Assembly: GCA_037445555.1 (NCBI GenBank)
Contig: JBBIKG010000002.1
Location: 62,001-126,000 of the forward strand
Length of the DNA stretch: 64,000 nt
Source of the DNA: JAAYJT01 sp037445555
Lineage (GTDB): Bacteria; Bacteroidota; Bacteroidia; Bacteroidales; JAAYJT01
Direction: 5' to 3'
In this document: piece after piece, positions 53,808 through 62,695 of the stretch
Position numbering within the stretch: position 1 is the stretch's first letter
Layout: every line of letters starts with the position of its first letter
Notes under the pieces: model-generated
Told to the model about the DNA's origin: nothing
Seen by the model: only the letters and a program-made list of their open reading frames with translations
Databases searched by the model: none
Made by a program: the position numbers and the translations under genes

Positions 53808-54638
53808 TCAGATCAGAAAACGCATGTAAAGATATAATAATGGGGCAGCAAACAGCATGGCGTCGAAACGGTCCAGGATGCCTCCATGTCCAGGCAGCAG
53901 GTTTCCGCTATCTTTTACGCCCACACTCCGTTTGAGCATCGACTCTGCCAGATCTCCAAGAGTGCCAAAAGTCATGATTATCAATGAAATAGCGATCCAA
54001 TGCATGAGGGCGATGCTGGTAAATATGGATGACAAAATCCATGCCGTAAGGAGTCCAAAAATCATCCCTCCTGCGATGCCCTCCCAGGTTTTTTTTGGCG
54101 ATATCCGTTCAAAAAGTTTGCGCTTGCCCAGAGCTGATCCGGTAAAGTATGCAAACGAATCGAAAACCCACAAGATAATGAACAGGCTCAATACAAGCCA
54201 GCCACTGTTTCCGCATCCTGCCTTACTGCCATACCCATGCAATAGTGTAAGTAAGCTGAAAGGTACTGTCACATAGATAATTCCTAAAATGGTAACCCCC
54301 GCATTTTGAAAAGGATATGCCTGATTCCTGAAAAGTTCGGTAATGAAGATGGATATCGGCGTGCACAGCACAATCCAAATCCATGGCAAAGGAATAATTC
54401 CTGAAGCTGTGAATACGATTACTAAAAAAACAGACAGCCCAAAAAACGAGCCGGGAAAAACCTGCGGTCGTAATCCTGTTTGTGAAACTAGGGAGTAAAA
54501 TTCCAATAAAGCTATTATGCTCACTCCGAGCATGACTAAGCCAAAAAACCAGATCCCCGAAAGCATGGACCCAATCATCACCAGACCAAAAAAGATGGCC
54601 GTAATGGTTCGCCTGGCAAGGTTTTCGGGCACTTTCAT
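53808..54638 (-). CDS. cdsA: phosphatidate cytidylyltransferase
   Basis: Makes CDP-diacylglycerol from phosphatidate and CTP, the precursor of all major phospholipids. 276 residues with about eight membrane helices and the full CdsA signature near the C-terminus (about 233-259), with SMLKRSVGVKDSGNLLPGHG then GILDRFD. Its ATG overlaps the stop of the DUF2007 gene by 4 nt (ATGA), so translation is probably coupled. Confidence 0.97.
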   Translation of the reverse strand: MKVPENLARRTITAIFFGLVMIGSMLSGIWFFGLVMLGVSIIALLEFYSLVSQTGLRPQVFPGSFFGLSVFLVIVFTASGIIPLPWIWIVLCTPISIFITELFRNQAYPFQNAGVTILGIIYVTVPFSLLTLLHGYGSKAGCGNSGWLVLSLFIILWVFDSFAYFTGSALGKRKLFERISPKKTWEGIAGGMIFGLLTAWILSSIFTSIALMHWIAISLIIMTFGTLGDLAESMLKRSVGVKDSGNLLPGHGGILDRFDAMLFAAPLLYLYMRFLI

Positions 54639-54862
54639 CTGTTGCTTTTTTGTTCCAGGTTATGTTGAGTCAATAACTGGTTGGCTTCAAAGGCGTCTGC
54701 TACACTGACATACAACTCAATCGGACCGATAAGATACGACGAATCCTTCTTGTTCACCACGACACTCTCAATATCGTTGGCGACTAGCATGCCCTTGACG
54801 AATTCAACTCTGAACATATCCTCGGATGTATAGAAAAGCACCCAACTTTCGGAAGACGACAT
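54635..54862 (-). CDS. DUF2007 domain protein
   Basis: 75 residues with a ferredoxin-like alpha/beta pattern: FYTSEDMFRVEFVKGMLVAN, then a strand with DSSYLIGPIELYV. DUF2007 proteins are thought to be signal-transducing or regulatory, without a settled function. It sits between the LUD gene and cdsA, overlapping cdsA by 4 nt. Confidence 0.8.
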   Translation of the reverse strand: MSSSESWVLFYTSEDMFRVEFVKGMLVANDIESVVVNKKDSSYLIGPIELYVSVADAFEANQLLTQHNLEQKSNR

Positions 54863-54881
54863 ATCGCGCAGGGTTATTTAA

Positions 54882-55526
54882 CTACCGAAAGTCGTCGAGC
54901 AAAAAGACATATAATTCTCGCGGGCCGTGAGTGCCGAGTACCAGAGTCTTTTCAATATCGGCTGTCCGGCTTGGCCCTGTAATGAATGAAACGAGTGACG
55001 GAAGGCTTTTACCGTACTTTTCGCGTAGGGCAGCGAGGGCATGTCTCAGGTCACCAACCAGTTGCGACGAAGTGGCAACTACCATATGCACATCGGGAGA
55101 AATATTGAGCTTTCGCCCTCCTTTTTGACGTGAAGAAACCACTATGCTTCCGAGCCTCGCTACCAGGTATTCGCAACCGGTGAGCGTCACTTTTGTTTCC
55201 GCAAGCAAACTTTCATCATTTGTGGCGGCTATATTATTCTGCTGAAGAAGGCTGAGTAATGATTCATCACGGCAGAATAAGGTTCCGTATCTGTTTGTCT
55301 TTATCAACAAAACCAGAGTGGAGTAAAACTCCTGCTCACTTTCGCAATAAATAAATTTTCCTCCTGCATTGGTAAAGGCCTCGGCAAACACAATATCGTG
55401 CGAGTCATCTGTTTCGTGATAAACCGGAGAATCCAGATCAATGTCAGGGTAAGGGTTCGATCCTTTCTGAATGAGGGCGTTACGAATCCGCTTCATCACT
55501 TTTTCTCTGGTTGTGCTCTCATCCAT
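54882..55526 (-). CDS. LUD-domain protein (LutC/YkgG-like)
   Basis: 214 residues with the LUD fold: an N-terminal helical stretch and C-terminal ITGPSRTADIEKTLVLGTHG, then PRELYVFLLD, the family signature. LutC takes part in lactate use with LutA and LutB, but those partners are not here, and phospholipid genes follow. The role in this setting is not known. It is the first gene of a LUD-DUF2007-cdsA-psd run. Confidence 0.85.
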   Translation of the reverse strand: MDESTTREKVMKRIRNALIQKGSNPYPDIDLDSPVYHETDDSHDIVFAEAFTNAGGKFIYCESEQEFYSTLVLLIKTNRYGTLFCRDESLLSLLQQNNIAATNDESLLAETKVTLTGCEYLVARLGSIVVSSRQKGGRKLNISPDVHMVVATSSQLVGDLRHALAALREKYGKSLPSLVSFITGPSRTADIEKTLVLGTHGPRELYVFLLDDFR

Positions 55527-55580
55527 ACTTTAACTTGTTATTTGAACAGGCCGATGGCTGTGCAGGAAATTACTACAAAG

Positions 55581-55611
55581 CAAAAATACATTCTCTAATC
55601 CTTTTTTTCAA
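55581..55611 (-). promoter_or_regulatory. promoter for the LUD-cdsA-psd run
   Basis: Minus strand TTG (55611-55609), 20 nt, TATTTTTG (55588-55581). The -33 lies inside the 3' end of ftsH. RNA would start near 55574, giving a leader of about 48 nt, so the downstream genes can be expressed without ftsH. Confidence 0.65.
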
Positions 55612-57574
55612 TGGGTTCGCCATTTCCGTTGCTTACAAACTCGCGGCGCTCAGGCCAAGGCCTCGGGCCAAATATTAATTCGACATCTTCCCTGAAGATC
55701 ACTTCATTTTTTAGCAGGAGATTGGCAAGCGAATCAAGTTTTTCGCGGTTCTCAGTAAGCAACGACACTGCACGCCGGTAAGCCTGTTCCACAAGCTTGC
55801 TAGCCTCTTCGTCAATGACTTCGGCAGTTTTTTCGCTATAGGGTTTTTGCAGCATATATTCCTGCTGTCCGGTGGAGTCGTAGTAGCTCAGGTTGCCGAT
55901 ACGGGAATTAAGTCCAAAGATGGATACCATTGCGTACGCCTGCTTCGTGACACGCTCGAGGTCGTTGAGCGCACCTGTTGAAATTTTCTCGAACACTATT
56001 TGTTCGGCAGCCCTGCCTCCCAGCGTGGCGGTCATTTCGTCGAACATCTGGTCGGCATTCGAGAGCTGACGTTCCTCTGGCAGATACCAGGCAGCTCCTA
56101 GTGATTTGCCACGTGGAATGATCGTTACCTTAACCAGCGGATGGGCGTGTTCCAGCAGCCAACTTACCGATGCATGGCCGGCTTCATGGAAGGCTATGAC
56201 TTTTTTCTCCTGCGGCGAAATAAACTTACTGCGTTTTTCGAGCCCTGCGATAATCCGATCAATGGCGTCGAGAAAATCCTGTTTCTCAATCTTCTTTTTA
56301 TCGCGGCGGGCGGCTATCAGTGCGGCTTCATTACACACATTGGCGATATCGGCGCCAGAGAATCCGGGCGTTTGACGTGACAGAAAATTCACATCCACTT
56401 CGGGGTCAAGAACCAGGTTACGCATGTGAACCTTAAAAATAGCTTTCCGCTCATCAAGATCAGGCAATTCGACATGGATCTGCCGGTCGAATCTTCCGGC
56501 ACGAAGCAGGGCCCGATCGAGGATATCGGCTCGGTTGGTGGCAGCGAGTATGATCACGCCGGTATTGCTCGAAAAACCATCCATCTCAGTAAGCAACTGA
56601 TTGAGCGTATTTTCTCTTTCGTCGTTGGCACCGGTGATTGGGTTGCGTCCGCGGGCGCGCCCGATGGCATCGATTTCGTCAATGAAGATGATACAGGGTG
56701 CCTTTTCCTTTGCTTGTTTGAAAAGGTCTCGTACACGTGATGCGCCTACACCAACAAACATCTCAACAAACTCGGAACCACTGATAGAGAAGAAAGGCAC
56801 TTTGGCTTCGCCGGCAACTGCTTTGGCAAGCAAGGTCTTACCCGTCCCGGGAGGGCCCACAAGCAACGCTCCCTTAGGTATTTTCCCTCCAAGGGTGCGA
56901 AATTTATCGGGGCTCTTCAGAAACTCCACAATTTCCATCACTTCCACCTTGGCTTCTTCAAGCCCGGCTACGTCATTGAAGTTGATGCTAACAGTAGTAT
57001 CCTTGTCGAAAAGTTGCGCTTTCGATTTGCCGATATTGAATATTTGTCCTCCCCCGGCCCCCCTTGCCATAGAACGCATCACAAACATCCACACTACCAC
57101 AAGTAAAAGCAGGGGTATTACCCATCCCAGTATATCGCCACCCCAGTTGCGGCGCTTCTCGTTGACAAGGTACACGGGGTTTTCGAGGTTTTGCTGCACC
57201 TTTTCCACATCTGCCTTAAACGAATCATAAGAGCCGATTACAAAAACATAGTGGGGTTGCGGAAGGGTGCTGCCGGCATCCTTAATATCCTTGTATTTTT
57301 CAAGGCTGAGTTTGTCTTTCTTTATGAAAATCTCAGCAATCTCATTATTGACAACGGTTATCTTTTCAATTTCCTGATTGGTGAGCATTTCGCGCAATTG
57401 TCCCCAGTCAATGTCTTTGCTCTGACCGCTACGGTTGCTGAACCACATGAATATGAAAATGATGGCTAGGATAGCATACACCCAGTAAAAACTGAATTTC
57501 GCCTTGGGAAGACGCGACTGGAATTTTCCTTTTTCCGGGTTTTCTTTATTAGTATTTGATGAGTTATTGGTCAT
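55595..57574 (-). CDS. ftsH: ATP-dependent zinc metalloprotease FtsH
   Basis: Membrane-anchored AAA+ protease that degrades membrane and short-lived regulatory proteins. 659 residues: membrane helix about 28-46, periplasmic domain, second helix about 147-165, Walker A GPPGTGKT (240-247), IIFIDEIDAIG, the second region of homology, and zinc site HEAGH (463-467). The C-terminal tail is short and charged. It follows rsfS by 24 nt and precedes the LUD-cdsA-psd genes, an order I recall in many Bacteroidota. Confidence 0.98.
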   Translation of the reverse strand: MTNNSSNTNKENPEKGKFQSRLPKAKFSFYWVYAILAIIFIFMWFSNRSGQSKDIDWGQLREMLTNQEIEKITVVNNEIAEIFIKKDKLSLEKYKDIKDAGSTLPQPHYVFVIGSYDSFKADVEKVQQNLENPVYLVNEKRRNWGGDILGWVIPLLLLVVVWMFVMRSMARGAGGGQIFNIGKSKAQLFDKDTTVSINFNDVAGLEEAKVEVMEIVEFLKSPDKFRTLGGKIPKGALLVGPPGTGKTLLAKAVAGEAKVPFFSISGSEFVEMFVGVGASRVRDLFKQAKEKAPCIIFIDEIDAIGRARGRNPITGANDERENTLNQLLTEMDGFSSNTGVIILAATNRADILDRALLRAGRFDRQIHVELPDLDERKAIFKVHMRNLVLDPEVDVNFLSRQTPGFSGADIANVCNEAALIAARRDKKKIEKQDFLDAIDRIIAGLEKRSKFISPQEKKVIAFHEAGHASVSWLLEHAHPLVKVTIIPRGKSLGAAWYLPEERQLSNADQMFDEMTATLGGRAAEQIVFEKISTGALNDLERVTKQAYAMVSIFGLNSRIGNLSYYDSTGQQEYMLQKPYSEKTAEVIDEEASKLVEQAYRRAVSLLTENREKLDSLANLLLKNEVIFREDVELIFGPRPWPERREFVSNGNGEPIEKKD

Positions 57575-57598
57575 TATTTATGATGATATTATGAGTTA

Positions 57599-57964
57599 CT
57601 AACTGATGTTTGTTGTTTTTGCATCGGCCCAGAAATCTTCAAGCCTGTAATGCTCACGCGAGGTCTGATTGAACACATGCAGCACTATATCAAAGTAATC
57701 AAGCAGGATCCATTGTGCATTTTCAAAGCCTTCTTCGTGATGTGCCGCAATACCCAGTGTCTGTTTAACTTTATTTCGGACATGATCGGCAATGGCCACC
57801 ACTTGAGTGGAGCTTGTTCCGTGACATATAATGAATTCGTCGCAAATGGCGGATTTGATCTTGCTGAGATTCAGTGTTACGATCTGGTTACCTTTTTTTT
57901 CCTGTATGGCCTCAATTATGCATCGTTCAAGCGTGGGAAGACCTTTCAAAGATTCATTATCCAT
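57599..57964 (-). CDS. rsfS: ribosomal silencing factor
   Basis: Binds ribosomal protein L14 and blocks subunit joining in starvation. 121 residues, family length, with the DUF143/RsfS pattern CDEFIICHGTSSTQV (51-65), ADHVRNK, then HHEEG and WILLDYFDIVLHVF. Upstream of it a TAATTTTG -7 element (57990-57983, minus) lies about 19 nt before the start. It is divergent from birA. Confidence 0.93.
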   Translation of the reverse strand: MDNESLKGLPTLERCIIEAIQEKKGNQIVTLNLSKIKSAICDEFIICHGTSSTQVVAIADHVRNKVKQTLGIAAHHEEGFENAQWILLDYFDIVLHVFNQTSREHYRLEDFWADAKTTNIS

Positions 57965-58033
57965 TCATGTCCAATTTCCTGACAAAATTAATGTTTTTCG
58001 CGACATTCATCCTTCTGGTCGGGGATAAGTGGG

Positions 58034-58041
58034 TACATTTG
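58034..58041 (+). promoter_or_regulatory. -7 element for birA
   Basis: TACATTTG matches the -7 consensus and lies 62 nt before the birA start in the 139-nt rsfS/birA gap; no good -33 was found. Confidence 0.4.
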
Positions 58042-58103
58042 CCTCCCGGCTTTTTCGTAATCTAACATCATCTTAAACGCTTAATGAATATTTTGGTTCT
58101 ATA

Positions 58104-58850
58104 ATGGCAGATTTTTTTGAATACCTGCGTTTTGAGCAGATTGATTCAACCAACGCTGAGGCGTTACGGATGGTAACAGCCGGTAACATACACAAACCTG
58201 CCTGCATTGTTGCCAGCGAACAAACTAAAGGCAAAGGGCAAGGCGAGAATGTATGGGAAAGTGAAAAGGGAAAGAATCTGACGATCAGCCTTATTGTAGA
58301 ACCGACATTTCTTGAACCATCGCAGCAATTTCTGATCAATGAAATTACTTCTCTGGCTGTTTGTGAAGTGATAGCAAACAGAATCAAAAACCAGGGGTAT
58401 TCCATCAAATGGCCCAATGATGTGTATATTGGTTTAAAGAAAATTGCCGGGATATTATCTAAAAATATTATCTCCGGCAACCGCATTGAGTGGTCAATCA
58501 TAGGCATAGGTTTTAATATCAATCAGTTGGAATTCTTCAGCAGTGCGCCTAACCCTGCTTCGCTGGCCTCAGTGAGTGGCATGACGTTTGAACTGGAGCA
58601 TTGTCTCGAAGATCTGCTTCAGGCCTTTGAAGGCTGGTGGGGTAAAGCAAAAGATGGCAATACGGAAGAAATACGGCAGCATTATCTAAACCTGCTTTTC
58701 CGCCGCGGAGAAAGATGCACATACCTTTATCACAGGGTAATAATTGAAGCTACAATCACAGGAATAAGCCCGTACGGGCAGCTTGAACTTGTTGCCGCTG
58801 ATGGCCGGCGCCTGGTATGCGATAATAAGCAGATCGAGTTCGTGCTCTGA
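58104..58850 (+). CDS. birA: biotin--[acetyl-CoA-carboxylase] ligase, monofunctional
   Basis: Attaches biotin to carboxyl-carrier proteins. 248 residues with no N-terminal DNA-binding domain, so it is not the E. coli-type repressor. Motifs: FEQIDSTNAEA (10-20), TKGKGQGENVWESEKGKN (41-58), the biotinyl-adenylate loop in a less common form of the GRGRxxRxW pattern, IKWPNDVYI (101-109), and the C-terminal SH3-like cap with ISPYGQLEL. It stands convergent to the SRPBCC gene with 22 nt between. Confidence 0.95.
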   Translation: MADFFEYLRFEQIDSTNAEALRMVTAGNIHKPACIVASEQTKGKGQGENVWESEKGKNLTISLIVEPTFLEPSQQFLINEITSLAVCEVIANRIKNQGYSIKWPNDVYIGLKKIAGILSKNIISGNRIEWSIIGIGFNINQLEFFSSAPNPASLASVSGMTFELEHCLEDLLQAFEGWWGKAKDGNTEEIRQHYLNLLFRRGERCTYLYHRVIIEATITGISPYGQLELVAADGRRLVCDNKQIEFVL

Positions 58851-58872
58851 CCGCAAGAAACCCCTGACGACC

Positions 58873-59307
58873 TCAGGTTAAGGTTCCAGCAGATTGATCA
58901 CAACTGTTTTCACAAACTTCCTTGAGCTTTTGGATCAGCGCATCGGCAAATTGCTGCAGATAGCCCTTGGCGGCAACGGCCATAAGCACACCCAGCTTTG
59001 CCTTGACGAAACCAACTGCCTGTGTCCCCTTGTTGTCATCATTCAGCAGACGAATCGCTATTTCAAAGTCAAACGCCGAGTCTGGTAAGGACGAGGCCAA
59101 GAGGTAAGTTGGCTCTACCGATTCTTTAATTGCAAGAGATATTTCGCCCAGACTGCTGACTGAAAAACGGCAACTTTCGCGGGTGGACTGGTAGTCGTTT
59201 ATCAGCGATGGCATAAACCGGTCAAAATTACGGAAATCAGAAACAAAACGATAAACATGGTCAATGGGGCAGTGAATTACTGCGGGTTGACTTTCGATAT
59301 TAAGCAT
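58873..59307 (-). CDS. SRPBCC-fold protein
   Basis: 144 residues: HCPIDHVYRFVSDFRNFDRF (about 12-31), a beta-sheet middle and a long C-terminal helix (YLQQFADALIQKLKEV). This is the START/Bet v1-like fold that binds lipids or small ligands. Its ligand is unknown. It starts 11 nt after pyrE, in an order that I recall is conserved in the phylum. Confidence 0.78.
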   Translation of the reverse strand: MLNIESQPAVIHCPIDHVYRFVSDFRNFDRFMPSLINDYQSTRESCRFSVSSLGEISLAIKESVEPTYLLASSLPDSAFDFEIAIRLLNDDNKGTQAVGFVKAKLGVLMAVAAKGYLQQFADALIQKLKEVCENSCDQSAGTLT

Positions 59308-59318
59308 GACTGATTGAA

Positions 59319-59960
59319 TTACCGGGGCCAGTTGGTAGGATCCTGTTTCCAGTTGCTGAGCAAAGCCAGGTCCTTTTCCTTGATGTATTCATTTTCGAGC
59401 GCGCGCTCGAGAAGGGCATCGTAATTTGACAAGGTAAACAGGGGTACATTTGTCTTTTTAAATCCCTCCACCGACTCAGCCAGATCATAGCTGAAGATAG
59501 CAACCATGCCTTTTACCACGCATCCGGCCTCCCGCAGGGCAGCCACAGCCGCCAGGCTGCTGCCACCAGTCGAGATGAGGTCTTCAACAACGACCACCGA
59601 CTGTCCTTTCTCCACCACTCCTTCGATGGTATTGCTCAAACCATGCGTCTTTTTCTCGGAGCGAACGTACACAAAAGGCAACCCAAGCTCCTGAGCCACC
59701 AGTGCTCCCTGAGCGATGGCTCCTGTTGCCACGCCCGCAATCACTTCCACAGGGCTGAATTGTTCGTTGATCAGCTTAACCAACTCCTGGCGGATAAACG
59801 TCCTGATTTTGGGATATGACAAGATTTTGCGGTTATCGCAATAAATGGGCGACTTAATGCCCGACGCCCATGTAAAATATCGTTCGGTTTCCAGCTTAAT
59901 TGCCTTAATTTGCATTAGGTAATCTGCAGTTATTAAAGCCAAATCCTCATTCTTCTTCAT
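59319..59960 (-). CDS. pyrE: orotate phosphoribosyltransferase
   Basis: Joins orotate to PRPP to make orotidine 5'-phosphate in pyrimidine synthesis. 213 residues from the ATG at 59960. The N-terminus reads FTWASGIKSPIYCDNR (about 29-44), and the PRPP motif VVVVEDLISTGGSS follows. The start codon (59960-59958) overlaps the Nudix ATG (59959-59961) on the other strand as CATG. An upstream extension to 59993 would lie in the Nudix gene and is less likely. Confidence 0.95.
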   Translation of the reverse strand: MKKNEDLALITADYLMQIKAIKLETERYFTWASGIKSPIYCDNRKILSYPKIRTFIRQELVKLINEQFSPVEVIAGVATGAIAQGALVAQELGLPFVYVRSEKKTHGLSNTIEGVVEKGQSVVVVEDLISTGGSSLAAVAALREAGCVVKGMVAIFSYDLAESVEGFKKTNVPLFTLSNYDALLERALENEYIKEKDLALLSNWKQDPTNWPR

Positions 59961-60588
59961 GCAGCAAATGTATAAAGTTTTTATCGACGACAAAGTGGTG
60001 TTACTGACAAATCATCCCCCTCAAGACGAAGTTTCTTTCGGTGAAACGATAGTTGATTGTAATTCAGGATTCTTTGCCAAAGCGCATCTGCATCCGTTTC
60101 TGAATGATCCCCAAAAACACACGTTGTGGCTGTATAACACCGATAACGCGGATTTATTGTTTGATCAATTTTCTTCAAATTTCAAGCCGGTGATGGCGGC
60201 CGGCGGACTTGTAACTACTGAAGACGGTACTATTCTGTTCATTTTCAGACACGGAAAATGGGATTTGCCAAAAGGAAAACCCATAGCCGGTGAGGCCCCT
60301 CCGATAACCGCCCTGCGCGAAGTGGAAGAGGAAACTGGGGTGACCTCTCTGCAGGTTGGCAAGCTGATTAGCAAAACGTATCATATTTATACTGAAGATG
60401 AGCAGCACTTCCTGAAAACCAGTTATTGGTTTGCCATGCAGAGTCAGTCAAAACAACCGCTTCGCCTGCAAACATGCGAAGGAATCACAGATGCACGATG
60501 GGTCCATCCCGATGAGTTGGAGAGTATCCTTGAAGGAGCATACTCTTCCATAAGGGAATTGGTAGCTGACTTCCATCGTAAGAATTAG
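59959..60588 (+). CDS. Nudix hydrolase
   Basis: 209 residues from 59959, or 206 from the second ATG at 59968. The full Nudix box is GKPIAGEAPPITALREVEEE with TGV (about 108-130), matching Gx5Ex7REUxEExGU. An N-terminal extension of about 70 residues precedes it. Such enzymes hydrolyse nucleoside diphosphates linked to other groups; the substrate is not clear. It is divergent from pyrE and leads into coaD. Confidence 0.9.
   Translation: MQQMYKVFIDDKVVLLTNHPPQDEVSFGETIVDCNSGFFAKAHLHPFLNDPQKHTLWLYNTDNADLLFDQFSSNFKPVMAAGGLVTTEDGTILFIFRHGKWDLPKGKPIAGEAPPITALREVEEETGVTSLQVGKLISKTYHIYTEDEQHFLKTSYWFAMQSQSKQPLRLQTCEGITDARWVHPDELESILEGAYSSIRELVADFHRKN
59965..59994 (-). promoter_or_regulatory. pyrE promoter within the Nudix coding sequence
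   Basis: Minus strand TTTG (59994-59991), 18 nt, TACATTTG (59972-59965). Transcription would start near 59958-59960, at or next to the pyrE ATG, so its mRNA may be almost leaderless. Confidence 0.6.
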
Positions 60589-60617
60589 TTAATCCAAATG
60601 GCTTCATCTCAGTTTCT

Positions 60618-60631
60618 TACCTGCACAGGTA
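60618..60631. repeat. inverted repeat upstream of coaD
   Basis: TACCTG (60618-60623), CA, CAGGTA (60626-60631): a 6-bp perfect inverted repeat. It ends 32 nt before the TACTTTTG -7 element (60663-60670) of coaD, so it would lie at about -45. Confidence 0.45.
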
Positions 60632-60698
60632 TTGATAAAATAGAATATTTAAGACATATGTATACTTTTGTAACGTTTAATGCAGTTGTATATTTATC

Positions 60699-61181
60699 AT
60701 GCCGAAAATGTATAAGATAGCGGTTTTTCCTGGGTCATTCGATCCGATTACGCGCGGCCACGAAGACATTGTGCTCAGGGCTCAGCCTCTTTTCGACAAA
60801 ATTATTATCGCGATTGGCCTGAATGCGGATAAAAAATCATTTTTCAGTCTCGAATCAAGGGTAGCCTGGCTCAAGGAAGTGTTCAATTCATTTCCCAATA
60901 TCGAGGTTGCCGTTTATGAGGGGTTGACTATTGATTTCTGCCGTACAATAGGTGCGGGATACATTCTTCGAGGACTGAGGACTTCGGCCGACTTCGAATT
61001 TGAAAGGAGTATAGGCCAGATGAATAAACTGATGCACCCGTCGATCGAAACGGTTTTTTTTCTGACACGTCCCGAATTTTCAGCCCTAAGTTCGTCCATT
61101 GTTCGCGACATATATAAAAATCAAGGAGATGTCAGCTCGTTTGTTCCCGAGCTGATTCAGAATAGTATCCTCAAAGAGTAA
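60699..61181 (+). CDS. coaD: phosphopantetheine adenylyltransferase
   Basis: Adds AMP to 4'-phosphopantetheine, the penultimate step of coenzyme A synthesis. 160 residues. FPGSFDPITRGHEDIVLRA (9-27) contains the nucleotide-binding TxGH motif; LRGLR and EFSALSSSIVRD near the end are the family signature. It may start at 60699 or 60708. A -7 element TACTTTTG lies at 60663-60670. The next gene starts on the last base of its stop codon. Confidence 0.96.
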   Translation: MPKMYKIAVFPGSFDPITRGHEDIVLRAQPLFDKIIIAIGLNADKKSFFSLESRVAWLKEVFNSFPNIEVAVYEGLTIDFCRTIGAGYILRGLRTSADFEFERSIGQMNKLMHPSIETVFFLTRPEFSALSSSIVRDIYKNQGDVSSFVPELIQNSILKE

Positions 61182-62170
61182 TGAAAAGGACATTTTTTTC
61201 TTTTCTTTTTTTTTGTCTTACAGCTCTGTGCTCAGGTCAACAGTTGACCACGGTGAGGGGTATAGTGCCGGGTGGCGTCGGAAAACCGGTTGAGGTATAT
61301 TCATACCTCGACTTGTTTACCTATACCACTGAACTATTGGCGAAGGGCATTCTTACTAAAAAGAACACCTTTGAGCTTACATTCACTATCACATCCACCG
61401 GGCCTTTTAAAATCAGGATTTGGAATCAGGAAGCAGAGCTGGTGCTCGAACCGGGCAAAACCTATGACCTGCAAGTGAATGGGCTTGTGATCCAGCCGGG
61501 AAAAACTGATGAAATCGTTCCCAAGATGATGCCGCCCCTTACGATAGTAATAAAGGATGCACCCCGGCAGGAACTTAATGGTATGTTACGATCCTTATCT
61601 GCAATGTCGGATGATTTTATCGAAAAGAATCACAGTGTACTTATAGGAAAAGGCAACCGGCAAAAGGCTGATGAGTACCGAAATTTGTTGCAAAGCAGCT
61701 TCCCGGAAACTGGAAACCTTTTTTTTGCCAATACTCTGTTTTATACCATCGGATACATGGAGCTGCATAGCCGGGCATGGAGTAAAGACAAACTTGTTGA
61801 TCAGTATCTGAACTCTAAACCTGTATTGTACCAGAACCCGGCGTATTTTGAATTTCTCACATCGCTGTTTGACAAACACCTTGTGGCCGGATCTGGCGGT
61901 GTGAAGCGCGAAGCGCTTAAAGCCGCGCTCGGGCTGAGTGACCCCTACACAGAATTAATGCAGATTCTGAAGCAGGACCCCCTTCTCAAAAACGAAGCCA
62001 TACGGGAGATCGTCCTGCTGATGGGACTGTTCGACATGCAGTCGCAGGCTTATTTCAATAAAGCGAGCTGTCTGAAGGTAATCCGCCAAATTTCCTTGAA
62101 CAGCAAATTTTCCGAGCATAAAATTATGGCTGCAAATCTGCTATCCCTGATCCCTGTCGATAGGCTTTAG
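61181..62170 (+). CDS. exported hypothetical, DUF4369-like N-domain
   Basis: 329 residues with a signal peptide (MKRTFFSFLFFCLTALCSGQ). Residues about 24-105 (VRGIVPGGVGKPVEVYSYLD and FKIRIWNQEAELVLEPGKTY) resemble the N-terminal domain that precedes thioredoxin domains in TlpA-like proteins of this phylum, but there is no CxxC thioredoxin domain after it. The rest is helical. I do not recognise a function. Its stop is inside rsmD on the opposite strand (30-bp overlap, 62141-62170). Confidence 0.65.
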   Translation: MKRTFFSFLFFCLTALCSGQQLTTVRGIVPGGVGKPVEVYSYLDLFTYTTELLAKGILTKKNTFELTFTITSTGPFKIRIWNQEAELVLEPGKTYDLQVNGLVIQPGKTDEIVPKMMPPLTIVIKDAPRQELNGMLRSLSAMSDDFIEKNHSVLIGKGNRQKADEYRNLLQSSFPETGNLFFANTLFYTIGYMELHSRAWSKDKLVDQYLNSKPVLYQNPAYFEFLTSLFDKHLVAGSGGVKREALKAALGLSDPYTELMQILKQDPLLKNEAIREIVLLMGLFDMQSQAYFNKASCLKVIRQISLNSKFSEHKIMAANLLSLIPVDRL

Positions 62171-62695
62171 AAAGAATGTAAAGTTGACACTTCCGTAACT
62201 CCTGTGATCAATGAATTCAGGATGCTCATGGAAATTGTATTTCCTGGCATGCTCAAAAATGAATGTACCACCTTCCTTCAGACATGAGGAATTGATAACC
62301 CCGGCCGGCAGAATTTCAATTCCAGGCATCTCATAGGGTGGATCGGCAAATATCAGATCGTATGGCTGCCTGCATTGGCTTAAGAACCTGAGCGCATCAC
62401 TTCTTACCACCTGTAAGCATTTTATATCCAGCTGCTGTTTAACCAGGTTCATATACTTAATGCATTGAGTGTTCAGGTCCACCGACGTAATGTGCCGGCA
62501 CCCCCGTGATGCCATTTCGTAACTTATGCTACCTGTGCCAGCAAAGAGATCGAGAAAACGGATCTGAGTCAGATCGATAGTGTTTTCCAGTATGTTGAAC
62601 AAAGCTTCTTTTGCAAAGTCAGTGGTTGGACGTACTGGCAGATTCTTTGGAATATTCAGTGTGCGTCCACGGTACTCTCCGCGAATAATCCTCAT
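62141..62695 (-). CDS. rsmD: 16S rRNA (guanine966-N2)-methyltransferase
   Basis: Methylates G966 of 16S rRNA. 184 residues: MRIIRGEYRGRTLNIPKN, then RPTTDFAKEALFNIL, SAM motif DLFAGTGSISYEMASRG and the catalytic IFADPPYEMP. All RsmD features are in place. It overlaps the DUF3822 stop by 4 nt (ATGA), so they are translationally coupled, and it converges with the preceding gene with overlapping ends. Confidence 0.95.
   Translation of the reverse strand: MRIIRGEYRGRTLNIPKNLPVRPTTDFAKEALFNILENTIDLTQIRFLDLFAGTGSISYEMASRGCRHITSVDLNTQCIKYMNLVKQQLDIKCLQVVRSDALRFLSQCRQPYDLIFADPPYEMPGIEILPAGVINSSCLKEGGTFIFEHARKYNFHEHPEFIDHRSYGSVNFTFFLKPIDRDQG

Noticed and set aside
58863..58877. CCTGA-CGACC-TCAGG hairpin between birA and the SRPBCC gene
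   Set aside because: Only five pairs and no T-tract; not enough to call a terminator.
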